Shown: piece by piece, positions 49,127 to 57,411 of the stretch
How positions within the stretch are numbered: the stretch's first letter is position 1
Layout of the letters: each line of letters opens with the position of its first letter
Source: CALMEC01 sp964393105
Lineage (GTDB): Bacteria; Actinomycetota; Thermoleophilia; Miltoncostaeales; Miltoncostaeaceae
Direction: 5' to 3'
Length of the DNA: 64,000 bases
NCBI GenBank assembly: GCA_964393105.1
Contig: CAYMSM010000060.1
Location: 1 to 64,000 of the forward strand
Position numbers and translations under genes: made by a program
Notes under the pieces: generated by a model
What the model was told of the DNA's origin: nothing
Databases searched by the model: none
What the model saw: the letters and a program-made list of their open reading frames with translations, nothing else

Positions 49127-49268
49127 CCACTCGTCCCTGTGTGCCCGGTCGCAGCGCTGCGAGGAATCTGCAGTATCCTTGGGGGGTGATCTGCCCCGTC
49201 AAGACCAGGGCTCGGAACCGAAGCGTCGGACGACCGCTCGTACCGGCCGTGCGTGGTGAGGCGGCCCT
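49127..49268 (+). promoter_or_regulatory. Leader of the cyclic-di-GMP enzyme gene
   Basis: This is a divergent gap of about 142-170 bp. A TATCCT near 49175 gives an mRNA leader of roughly 88 nt. It contains CTTGGGGGG and CCCCGTCAAG, which can pair around TGATCTG. I found no match to the GEMM cyclic-di-GMP riboswitch consensus. A regulatory RNA role is speculative. Confidence 0.3.
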
Positions 49269-51347
49269 GTGATCGGATCCGGGAGGGCTCCGAAGGAAGG
49301 CACCGGACCGCTTCACCGGCTGAAGCGGGCCATCGATCGCGGCCGTCGCGCCGCTGCGGCCCCCCAGATCGCCGCCGAGCGCGACGCGACCGCTGCGGTC
49401 ATCGCGTCGGTCCAGGATGGCGTCGCGGTCATCGACGGGGCCGGATGCATCACAGAGGCCAACGAACGGCTCTGTGAGATCACGGGCGCGACCCGAGACG
49501 ACCTCGTCGGAGCGGCTCCACCTTGGGCATCGGGTGTCGCCCACGGGTTCGTTGGTGAAGCCGACCTCGAGATCCTCCGCGGCGGCGGCGGTGAGTGTTC
49601 GGTCATCCTGACGTCGTCACGACTCGCGGCGGACACCTCGGCAGGCGGCTGGGTCCACATACTCAAGGACGTCACCGATCGCAAGAGGGCGGAGTCGGAG
49701 CTGGCGGAGCGCGCTGCCGAGCAGGACGTCTTGCGGCGCGTTGCCACCGTGGTGGCACGTGGCGCCGAGCCCATCGAGGTGTTCGATCTGGTTGCGCGCG
49801 AGGTTGCGCTGATGTTGGGTGCCGAGGCCGGCCTCGTCACGCGCTTCGATCCCATTGCCGAGCGGGGCATCGACGTCGGGGTCTGGACGGCCCCAGACTC
49901 GCCCGCCGAGCGGCCGCCAGCCCGCGTCCCGCTCGACGGCGGTGCGCCCACCGCGTTGGTCTCCCGCTCGGGCGAGGCGGCCCGCGTCGACGATTTCAGC
50001 GGCATCGACTTCAAGACGGCTGAGGTGCTGACAGGCCACGGGTATCGGGGTGGGGTGGCCGCGCCGGTCGCGGTGGGCGCCCTGCGCTGGGGAGCGGTTG
50101 CAGCGCTCACCATCCGCGATGGCGGGTTGCCGGAAGGGTCGGAGGACCGCATCGCGCGGTTCGCCGAGCTCGTCGGCCTGACGGTCGCCAACGCCGACGC
50201 ACGGGCACGGCTGGCGAGCCAGGCCGCTACCGATCCGCTGACGGGCCTCGCCAACCACCGTAGTTTCCACGAGCGGCTCGAGCAGGAGGTGGCGCGCGCG
50301 CGCGCCGAAGGTGGCGAGCTGGCTCTCGTGGTTCTGGATCTCGACCGCTTCAAGGACGTCAACGACGCCTTCGGTCACCAGATCGGCGACGACGTATTGG
50401 CCGAGGCGGCCAGGCGGCTGGCGGCCGAGGCGCGGTTCGGCGAGCTCGTGGCACGGGTCGGCGGAGAGGAGTTCGCCTGGATCCTGCCCGGGAGCGACGG
50501 CATCAATGCCTGGCGCGCGGCCGAACGGGCGCGGCTGGCGGTTGCCGCGGCCCCGTTCGCCGGGGGGGTCGGCTTCGTCACCGCATCGGCGGGGGTCGCG
50601 GATCTGACCCAGGGGTCCGACGCGGGTGCGCTCCTGCGTCTGGCCGACGGGGCGCTCTACTGGGCCAAGGCCCATGGGCGCAACGTTACGTTGCGATACT
50701 CGCCCGAGGTCGTCCAGGAGCTATCGGTGGCGGAGCGTGCGGAGCGCCTGGCACGCAGCCAGGGCGTGATGGCGCTCCGGGCGCTGGCGAGGGCCGTGGA
50801 CGCCAAGGACCCATCAACCGCCCGTCATGCCGAGCGGGTGGCGGAGGTTGCGGTGCGACTCGGTTCACACCTTGGGTGGAGTCAGGATCGTCTGATCCTG
50901 CTGGAGGAGGCCGCGTTGCTGCACGACGTCGGAAAGATCGGCGTGGCGGATGCCCTCTTGTTCAAGCCTCAACGACTCTCGCCGCAGGAGCTCACCGAGG
51001 TCCAGATGCACGCACGCTTGGGCGCCGAGATCGTCTCGGACGTCCTGCGACCGGAGCAGGTCACCTGGGTGCGTAGTCACCACGAGCGCTGGGATGGGTT
51101 GGGGTACCCCGATTGCCTGTCGGGAATGGACGTCCCCGACGGTGCCCGCATCCTCGCCGTCGCGGACGCCTGGGATGCGATGACGAGCGTCCGGGTGTAC
51201 GGCGCGCCACGCAGCCCGGTCGAGGCGCTGCAGGAGGTCCGTGACTGCTCGGGCACGCAGTTCGACCCGCACGTCGCCGACGCACTGGACGCACTACAGC
51301 TCGACGGGCGACTCACGTCGACGGATGCGTCGAACTCCGTTCTTTGA
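49269..51347 (+). CDS. PAS-GAF-GGDEF-HD-GYP cyclic-di-GMP enzyme
   Basis: This 692-residue protein is the only plus-strand gene in the polysaccharide region. A PAS domain lies at about residues 42-132, a GAF at about 150-300 and a GGDEF domain at about 315-470. Its active-site motif GGEEF near residue 399 is consistent with diguanylate cyclase activity. An HD-GYP domain follows (about 495-675), with HDVGKIG, HHERWDGLGYPD and HARLGAEI, the metal-dependent phosphodiesterase type. It therefore may both make and break cyclic-di-GMP. The TATCCT element at about 49175 is its likely -10. Confidence 0.93.
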   Translation: MIGSGRAPKEGTGPLHRLKRAIDRGRRAAAAPQIAAERDATAAVIASVQDGVAVIDGAGCITEANERLCEITGATRDDLVGAAPPWASGVAHGFVGEADLEILRGGGGECSVILTSSRLAADTSAGGWVHILKDVTDRKRAESELAERAAEQDVLRRVATVVARGAEPIEVFDLVAREVALMLGAEAGLVTRFDPIAERGIDVGVWTAPDSPAERPPARVPLDGGAPTALVSRSGEAARVDDFSGIDFKTAEVLTGHGYRGGVAAPVAVGALRWGAVAALTIRDGGLPEGSEDRIARFAELVGLTVANADARARLASQAATDPLTGLANHRSFHERLEQEVARARAEGGELALVVLDLDRFKDVNDAFGHQIGDDVLAEAARRLAAEARFGELVARVGGEEFAWILPGSDGINAWRAAERARLAVAAAPFAGGVGFVTASAGVADLTQGSDAGALLRLADGALYWAKAHGRNVTLRYSPEVVQELSVAERAERLARSQGVMALRALARAVDAKDPSTARHAERVAEVAVRLGSHLGWSQDRLILLEEAALLHDVGKIGVADALLFKPQRLSPQELTEVQMHARLGAEIVSDVLRPEQVTWVRSHHERWDGLGYPDCLSGMDVPDGARILAVADAWDAMTSVRVYGAPRSPVEALQEVRDCSGTQFDPHVADALDALQLDGRLTSTDASNSVL

Positions 51348-51363
51348 TGGGCCCAAACGAAGG

Positions 51364-52452
51364 TCAGGACGTTCGGTTGGGCCGGCGATCTCTGGCAACC
51401 GCGCGGAGGATTGACACGACGCGGGCGGCTTGACGGTCCACGCTGTGGATTTCGGCTGCGGCCCTGCATTTCGCAGGGGAGGGGGGATCGGCGATCAGGC
51501 GAAGCAGGCCGTGTGCAATCGAGGCGGGATCGAGCGGATCGACGCTCGTGCCGCTCGTGCCCACCACCTCGACGGCTCCGCCGACGCGCGTGGCGGCAAC
51601 CGGGCGGCCACTTGCGAGCGCCTCGAGCGCGACGACGCCCAGCGGCTCCACCAGGCTCGGCAGCGCCAGGACGTCCGACGCGGCCAGCCAATCGGTGATC
51701 GCCGAGTTTGGGAGTGCTCCCGGCATGACCAGAGCGCTCTCGACGCCGTACCGTACCGCGCCCGCGCGGATCGCCCCGGCGAGGGGACCGTCGCCGACGA
51801 ACGCGAGCCTGGCGTCGGGGTGCGTGCTACGGACCTGCTGGAATGCCTGCAGCAGGCGCAGCGGGTTCTTGCGCTCCGTCAGCCCCCCCACGGCGAGCAC
51901 GAGCGGTCCCCGTCCGAGGCCCAGCCGCGTGCGCGCCGCGATTCGATCAGCCGGCCGGAAGCGCTCGAGGTCGACACCCATGTTCGCGACGTGGACGGGC
52001 GGAAGGCGCAGGCCGAAGCTCCGAAGCTCACCGGCCAGGTACTCGCTGACGGCGATGAGGGCCGATGCGCCCTGCACGGCCGTGGCGGTCAGCGCCCGTA
52101 GGCGCGGGCTCTGCAGGTTGCGGACGTCCCGGCCGTGGGCGGTGACGACCCAGGGGCGGCTCAAGAGGCGCCCACTCGCGGCTGCGATCGCACCCGTCGG
52201 GAACAGGTAGTGCGCGTAGATGACGTCGGCGCGGTGGGTCCGGGCGACCGCCCGCACGGCGAGCCCGGCGTACTTGGCCGGTGTGCGCAGGGGCCCGTGT
52301 ACGCGGGTGTCGATGACGACGCGCTCCACGTGGTGACCGGAGCGCTCGATCGCGTCGCACATCACCTCGACGAAGGCGCCGTAGTCGGGGTCGGCGGGCC
52401 CGGGGTACATGTTGCTGAGGCACAGGATGCGCAGCGGGTCGACGTCGCTCAC
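51364..52452 (-). CDS. Family 4 glycosyltransferase
   Basis: This 362-residue GT-B enzyme has LRILCLSNMYPGPADPDYGAF at the start, VYAHYLFPTGAIAA, VTAHGRDVRNLQ, VANMGVDLERFRP, LAVGGLTERKNPLRLL and the C-terminal SLVEPLGVVALEALASGRPVA donor site. GTG 52452 overlaps the upstream membrane protein stop as GTGA. It is convergent with the GGDEF gene, 16 bp apart. Confidence 0.88.
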   Translation of the reverse strand: MSDVDPLRILCLSNMYPGPADPDYGAFVEVMCDAIERSGHHVERVVIDTRVHGPLRTPAKYAGLAVRAVARTHRADVIYAHYLFPTGAIAAASGRLLSRPWVVTAHGRDVRNLQSPRLRALTATAVQGASALIAVSEYLAGELRSFGLRLPPVHVANMGVDLERFRPADRIAARTRLGLGRGPLVLAVGGLTERKNPLRLLQAFQQVRSTHPDARLAFVGDGPLAGAIRAGAVRYGVESALVMPGALPNSAITDWLAASDVLALPSLVEPLGVVALEALASGRPVAATRVGGAVEVVGTSGTSVDPLDPASIAHGLLRLIADPPSPAKCRAAAEIHSVDRQAARVVSILRAVARDRRPNRTS

Positions 52453-54011
52453 GCGGGTGACATCACCGGCAGGGTGCGAGTCGCCTCGCGCGCCTGCGAC
52501 GCATGGGTGGCCCCAATCGCGACCCCGATGGCGGTGAGGGCCCACACGACCGGATCTTCGAAGAGCGCGGAGTACAGCAGGCTGTGCACGACGATCCCCG
52601 CGAGGATCGCCAGGATCGTCCACTGGGCAAGGCCGGCGCCGCCGGACGCCTGTCGCGAGCCACGCCACAGCACCGCGGTCACCATGCCGAGCAGGACCAA
52701 GAACAGGGCGAACCCGATCACGCCGAGCTCGGCCAGCGTCGTCACCGGCGCGGTGTGCGAGATGAAGACCCGCGTTCTGACCTCTTGTCTGCGAGGGAGC
52801 GTGCTGCGGTACTCCTGCGAGAACGCGCCCAGGCCGATACCGGTGACGGGAGCGTCCTTCCACAGCTCGAGGCCGCCCTCGACCAGGCGCAGACGTCCCT
52901 CGCCGGTGCTCGCGAGACGCTCGAGTGACGTCGCCTTGTCGCGGACGTTGGCGTTGAGGGCGACCACGGGGCCGCCGACGAGGATCAACGCGCTCACCCC
53001 GACGAGCAGCGTTCGCCGCCAGCCGAAGGCACGGAACGCGAGCAGGGTCACCGCCACCATCAATCCCAGCGCGCTGGAGCGTGAGAACGTGACGACCAAC
53101 CCGCCGGCCACCACCCCGGCGACGAGGCCCAGGACGACGAGCGTGCGGTTACGGTTGGCAACCACGGCGTACGCCGCCGTCACGACGAGCGCCAGCATCA
53201 GGTAGCGACCCAGGATGTTTGGGTCGTAGAAGGTCCCGTTGGCCCGGAAGAAGCGGTTGTAGACGTTGCCTTGCCTGAGGGTGTCGTTCCACCAGATCGT
53301 CCGGGTCGCAAACTGCGCCAACGCGATCGCCGCGATCCCGACGGCCATCCCGAGCGTGGTGTAGGCCATCGCGCGCAGCGGTCGCGTGGCGAGGGGCCAC
53401 CAGTTGACCAGAAGGCGGTACATGATCACGAACGGGATGTAGAAGAACACCGCCTTGACGGTGCCTTCTTGCATGTCGGCGCTCCACCAGATGGAGACGA
53501 GCGAGAACGCGGTGAATGCCGCGATCGGGATGTCGAGCGCCGAGCGTCGATCGGTCGCATCGTGCAGCGTGCCACGCGCCCGACCCCATGCCCATGCCAC
53601 GATCCCGATGCCGATGACCCAATAGAGAGGAACGAGCAGATTTCCGCTGCGGTCGCCTCCCAGCGACACAGGGATGCGGATGGGGAGGGCCACGGCGACG
53701 AGCACCAGCCACACCACCGGGCGGCGGATGCACAGGCGCGCCACCAGCAGGCTGATGGCAAGGCCGACGGTCACGGCGATCACCGCCGCGCCGATCCGGA
53801 CGGGCGAGTCGAGCCGGTCGCCCAGCTTGTCCAAGTCGCTGCGGGAGACGAGGCTTCCGACGAGCAGAAGCCACGATGCGATCGTCAGCGCCAGCGCCCC
53901 GGCGATCCGCGGGGTTGGCGAGCCCCCTCCACGTGCCGGGATCAGCATGGCCAACACACCGCCGGCCGCGCCGACCGCGGCGACGGCCTGGAACGATTCT
54001 ACGCTCGTCAT
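52449..54011 (-). CDS. O-antigen ligase/Wzy-like membrane protein
   Basis: This 520-residue protein has about 13 membrane helices. A large loop contains NGTFYDPNILGRYLMLAL and, further on, DAPVTGIGLGAFSQEYRS, then SHTAPVTTLAELGVIGFALF, the His-containing motif of the WaaL/Wzy superfamily. It is a second member of the family in this locus. One may be a polymerase, the other a ligase. It overlaps the FlgD-like gene as ATGA. Confidence 0.85.
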   Translation of the reverse strand: MTSVESFQAVAAVGAAGGVLAMLIPARGGGSPTPRIAGALALTIASWLLLVGSLVSRSDLDKLGDRLDSPVRIGAAVIAVTVGLAISLLVARLCIRRPVVWLVLVAVALPIRIPVSLGGDRSGNLLVPLYWVIGIGIVAWAWGRARGTLHDATDRRSALDIPIAAFTAFSLVSIWWSADMQEGTVKAVFFYIPFVIMYRLLVNWWPLATRPLRAMAYTTLGMAVGIAAIALAQFATRTIWWNDTLRQGNVYNRFFRANGTFYDPNILGRYLMLALVVTAAYAVVANRNRTLVVLGLVAGVVAGGLVVTFSRSSALGLMVAVTLLAFRAFGWRRTLLVGVSALILVGGPVVALNANVRDKATSLERLASTGEGRLRLVEGGLELWKDAPVTGIGLGAFSQEYRSTLPRRQEVRTRVFISHTAPVTTLAELGVIGFALFLVLLGMVTAVLWRGSRQASGGAGLAQWTILAILAGIVVHSLLYSALFEDPVVWALTAIGVAIGATHASQAREATRTLPVMSPA

Positions 54012-55063
54012 GGGCGCAGCGGGATCAACGCCCGCCCGGTGTCGGTTGTCGCGACGACCCAGAGGTCCGCCGCGGGGATCTTCCGTGGGAGCTGGATGCG
54101 AATGGACCCGGCGGGCCCGCTCGCCTGGGCCCCGACTGGCGCACCAAGCACTTGTGTCGCGCTGCCCGGATCGCCGATACGCCGGAAGATGGCGAGCCGC
54201 ACGCGGGTCGACGGCGCCAGCGGCGATCCGTCCGGGCCTCGCAGCTGGACGCGCACCCTCGTCCCGAGCTTTGGCCGAGGCGGCGTCAGGGTGCCGATCA
54301 GGTGGCCGACCCAACACGTCGCGGATCGCTCCGAACGGTTGCCCGGTCCGTCGGCGAGAAATGCCCGCACGACGTAGAGGCCCGGCGTCGCGGCGCTCCC
54401 GTCGGCCGCCTTGCCGTCCCAGTCCCACAAGGTCGTCTCGCCCGCGCCGACGTTCTTGGGTCCGAACCGCGCGATCACCGGCGTTCCGGTCGCGCGGAGC
54501 ACCTCGATGCCGAGCGCACCGCGATCGAGCGCAGTGGCGGCGACGCGACACTCGCCAGCGCCCGGACCGGCGAGCACGGCGGACTGCACCGACAGGGTTC
54601 CGAGCGGCGGTGCTTGGCGATCGAGCACCACCGACCGGCTGCGGTTGAAGCGCTTGCGCCCGGCCGATGCGCGAAGCACCACCTTGTAGCGACCGTCGGG
54701 GGAGGGGCGACCCTGGTCGTCGGTGCCGTCCCAGTCCAACGACACGATGCCCGCGGGACGCCGCGCGGAGACCAGGTCCTTGACGTGCGCGTCGTCACGA
54801 TCGCGAATCTCGAGGTCGACGAGGCTCGCCTGGCTCAGTCTGATCGCCACCCGGGCGATCTCGCGCGTGCCGTCCCCGGTCGGGCTGAACTGCTTGGTCG
54901 TCTGGAACCGCGTCACGATCGGGGGTGGCGTGGGAAACGCGAAGGGCGCAAGGAACACGGCAAGCCCCACTGCGAACAGCAGGACGAAACCTACGCCCAC
55001 GACGCGTCGGGAGCGGGCAGGGCCAGCCGGTTGCAGCGCGGTGGTCGCGGGAGCGTCGCTCAT
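54008..55063 (-). CDS. Membrane-anchored protein with two FlgD-like Ig domains
   Basis: This 351-residue protein has a short cytoplasmic N-terminus, one helix (about residues 22-44) and an exported part. Two repeats carry the FlgD-like hallmark WDGTDDQGRPSPDGRY and WDWDGKAADGSAATPGLY, each preceded by beta strands. The C-terminal about 100 residues form another beta-rich unit. It is likely structural or adhesive. Its promoter overlaps a perfect 24-bp palindrome at 55087-55110. Confidence 0.8.
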   Translation of the reverse strand: MSDAPATTALQPAGPARSRRVVGVGFVLLFAVGLAVFLAPFAFPTPPPIVTRFQTTKQFSPTGDGTREIARVAIRLSQASLVDLEIRDRDDAHVKDLVSARRPAGIVSLDWDGTDDQGRPSPDGRYKVVLRASAGRKRFNRSRSVVLDRQAPPLGTLSVQSAVLAGPGAGECRVAATALDRGALGIEVLRATGTPVIARFGPKNVGAGETTLWDWDGKAADGSAATPGLYVVRAFLADGPGNRSERSATCWVGHLIGTLTPPRPKLGTRVRVQLRGPDGSPLAPSTRVRLAIFRRIGDPGSATQVLGAPVGAQASGPAGSIRIQLPRKIPAADLWVVATTDTGRALIPLRP

Positions 55064-55073
55064 CTCATGTGGC

Positions 55074-55079
55074 AGGGTA
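55074..55079 (-). promoter_or_regulatory. -10 element of the FlgD-like/ligase operon
   Basis: TACCCT on the minus strand lies 11 bp upstream of the ATG at 55063, so the transcript is nearly leaderless. The -35 position falls within the palindrome. Confidence 0.45.
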
Positions 55080-55086
55080 CGGATGT

Positions 55087-55110
55087 GGTGACGACCGATC
55101 GGTCGTCACC
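55087..55110. promoter_or_regulatory. Perfect 24-bp palindrome, candidate repressor operator
   Basis: The left arm GGTGACGACCGA is followed directly by its reverse complement TCGGTCGTCACC, with no loop. It covers the expected -35 region of the FlgD-like operon, a common position for a TetR-type repressor site. The lack of a loop argues against a terminator. Confidence 0.65.
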
Positions 55111-55156
55111 CCCGATACCTCTTCGACATCCACCCAGTAGGTCCGTTCAGGCTTGT

Positions 55157-55169
55157 CAGATTCTGACGA
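55157..55169. repeat. Short 13-bp inverted repeat after the glycoside hydrolase gene
   Basis: GTCAGATTCTGAC is a perfect palindrome around a central T. It lies 3 bp past the GH stop and may be an operator or a weak 3' hairpin. No T tract follows. Confidence 0.35.
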
Positions 55170-55171
55170 AC

Positions 55172-56314
55172 CTATGGCAGCGCCCATTTCGCCGAGAGCG
55201 GTGTCGCGATCGCGAGTGCCCGGAACCGGTCGAACGACGGCTTCGTGGACAGATCGGCGCGGAAGAGCCCGGCGGGCCAGCTGCGGTGATCCTGCATGTT
55301 GAACCACACGACCAGCTCGACTTGGGTGTTCCTGGCTGCGACCTTGTACGTCAGATCGACCCACTTGGCCTGCTGGGACTCGGACGCGAAGTAGCGGTGG
55401 TACGGCGAGTAGCTCGTGGTGTAGCCGGTCTCGGAGATGATGAGGGGCATCCGGTTTTGGGGGTGCATCCTGTTGATGAGCCTCGTCAAGCCCGGCAGGT
55501 TGCGCCACGAGGGGAAGAACACCGCGCGATCGGGTGGTCCCACGGGGTACAGGTGCTGCGCCCACATGTCGAACGGCATGTTTCGCCCCCCGCCCAATTC
55601 CTTGTGGAGCAGCCGGGTGAACTCGAACGTCCCGATCGTGGTGATCGCGTTCTTGCATCCGCCCGACTCGGCCTTGGTCGACCCCGTCTCGCCCGCGACG
55701 ATCAGGAGGTCGGGATTGGCCATCCGGATCTTGGGTTCGGAGGCCTTGAGGAGCGCCGCGTACGACTTTGGTGATACGGGCACCCAGCGCTTCCCCACGC
55801 GCGCGCACTGTGGCGTGGTGAACAGGTAGATGTTCGGCTCGTTTCGCACGCTGATGGTCTTGATCGCCGGCAGCGTGCCGCCTGCCGGGGCGGGGTACGT
55901 GCCGTTGTACCGGCGCGCGACGGCCCCGGCGAATGCGGCACCGTCGGCGAAGCGCGGCGAGGCGTTCCACTTGCCACTGGTCGACGCCCACGCAGGTGTG
56001 CCGTTGAGGGTGACCATCGTGCCGATGCCGCGCGTACGCAGGTTGGTGATCATCCGATCGTAGCGCGACCAATCGTAGGCAGGATCGGCAGGATCATCGG
56101 GGTTCGCAGGCCGGGTCGGGGCGACGTGGTTCCAGTCCAGGCCCAGGCGCGTGTACTTGACTCCGGTCGAGGCGATCAGATCGGTCCGGGCGTCGATCTG
56201 GGCCGGGTCGGTCAGGTGAAACACCAGGTCATCCTCAATCGCCACCACGGGAGCGCCGAACGCCGGCGTTGCTCCCAAGACGACGAGGGCGAGGCAGGCC
56301 AGAGCCCGGTTCAT
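55172..56314 (-). CDS. Secreted GH-A clan glycoside hydrolase-like protein
   Basis: This 380-residue protein has a signal peptide (MNRALACLALVVLGATPAFG) and a predicted beta/alpha barrel. VRNEPN near residue 169 fits the acid/base Glu of clan GH-A, and LIISETGY near 305 fits the nucleophile Glu. GTMVTLNGTPAWAS and MWAQHLYP lie on the barrel rim. It resembles GH5/GH39-type enzymes, but a family cannot be fixed by eye. It may trim or remodel the polysaccharide made by the locus. It overlaps the upstream gene as ATGA. Confidence 0.82.
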   Translation of the reverse strand: MNRALACLALVVLGATPAFGAPVVAIEDDLVFHLTDPAQIDARTDLIASTGVKYTRLGLDWNHVAPTRPANPDDPADPAYDWSRYDRMITNLRTRGIGTMVTLNGTPAWASTSGKWNASPRFADGAAFAGAVARRYNGTYPAPAGGTLPAIKTISVRNEPNIYLFTTPQCARVGKRWVPVSPKSYAALLKASEPKIRMANPDLLIVAGETGSTKAESGGCKNAITTIGTFEFTRLLHKELGGGRNMPFDMWAQHLYPVGPPDRAVFFPSWRNLPGLTRLINRMHPQNRMPLIISETGYTTSYSPYHRYFASESQQAKWVDLTYKVAARNTQVELVVWFNMQDHRSWPAGLFRADLSTKPSFDRFRALAIATPLSAKWALP

Positions 56315-57411
56315 GATCCACCTCCCACTGAGTAGACGCCGGGCGGTTGCAGCACCGACGCGACGATGATCGCGGTCTTGCGGGTCTTGGCGCGTCGAAC
56401 GGTCACGGTACGGCGCTCGGCGATCGCGACCCGCCGGCCGTCGGTGGCGAGGGCCACGAGCTTGCCGCGAAGGCGCAGGAGCTGGCGTGTGCGTCCGGGC
56501 ACACTCTGGCGTACGACGCCGCGGGTTGTGAACGCGACGGTGCGGCCACCGGCCGCGGACAGCTCAGGAGCTCGCGCCCCTCGCCAGATCACGGACCGCC
56601 GCCACGTCGGCGCGTCGTGGCGCACCAGCTCGAAGCCGGTGGCCGTCCGCACCAGCGCGACGGCCATCGACCGGGTCACGTGGAGTCGCGTGATCACTCC
56701 CGGTTGCGGTGGCAGGACCTGTCCCCCGAACAGCTCGTAGACGCCGGGCGATGTCGTTCGCAGATGGATCGTACGGCCGGTTGCCGCATCGACGGTCGCG
56801 ACGATGCCAGGCGCCATGGCGACCAGCGACGGGGCAACGCCGCCGAGCGGCCCCGCCAGGCGCTGCGTAAACGGTTGGTCGGGGCGGTCCGAGACCGTGT
56901 AGCTCACGAGCGTGTGGGTCCCGTCGGGGTTGCGCATCACATATCGGGCGACGGGACCGTCGAGCGTCGCGGCGATCGCCCGCGGGCCGTTGACCCGACC
57001 ATCGGCTTCGAGCGGAAGATCCCGTGGCTCGCTGGTGCAGCAGAACACGACCTGCGGCGGGAAGCCGGCTCCGGTCGCGATGATCACATAGCGGCCGGTC
57101 GTGTCGCCCGCGATCGGCCCTGCGGTCGTACGCCCCGCGCTCGTACGGAAGATGACGTCCTCCACGGTGCGGCCGGTCAGCCTGTCGCCACTCAACGCGA
57201 GCCGGACCGTGTCCGTCCGGAACACCGTGAAACCGCCGGGGCGGATCACCGGTGCAGTCGAGGTGGCCAGCACGACGCTCTTGCCGGAGAGGGCGAGCGA
57301 TGTCGTCGGCCACCCGCCGATCAGGCGCTCGCTGCGTGCTGCGAAGGCCGGGCCGGCAGATGCTCCGGCGCAGGCGACGCTGAGCGCGATGAGTGTCAGG
57401 CGTCGTTTCAG
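56311..57411 (-). CDS. Secreted beta-propeller-like protein, apparent CTG start
   Basis: This 366-residue protein is recovered in full only if it starts at CTG 57411. From there it reads LKRRLTLIALSVACAGAS and on to a signal cleavage site at PAFA-A, a textbook signal peptide. The next start, GTG 57273, would remove it all. The CTG overlaps the luciferase-like gene's stop as CTGA, as at pstA. The mature part is strand-rich with repeating Gly/Thr/Asp blades (for example TTGRYVIIATGAG, ATGRTIHLRTTSPG), likely a propeller. Function unknown. Confidence 0.72.
   Translation of the reverse strand: MKRRLTLIALSVACAGASAGPAFAARSERLIGGWPTTSLALSGKSVVLATSTAPVIRPGGFTVFRTDTVRLALSGDRLTGRTVEDVIFRTSAGRTTAGPIAGDTTGRYVIIATGAGFPPQVVFCCTSEPRDLPLEADGRVNGPRAIAATLDGPVARYVMRNPDGTHTLVSYTVSDRPDQPFTQRLAGPLGGVAPSLVAMAPGIVATVDAATGRTIHLRTTSPGVYELFGGQVLPPQPGVITRLHVTRSMAVALVRTATGFELVRHDAPTWRRSVIWRGARAPELSAAGGRTVAFTTRGVVRQSVPGRTRQLLRLRGKLVALATDGRRVAIAERRTVTVRRAKTRKTAIIVASVLQPPGVYSVGGGS

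Noticed and set aside
49127..49268. A cyclic-di-GMP riboswitch or SRP RNA in the leader of the GGDEF gene
   Set aside because: The GEMM and SRP domain IV signatures are absent; only a short hairpin can be drawn.
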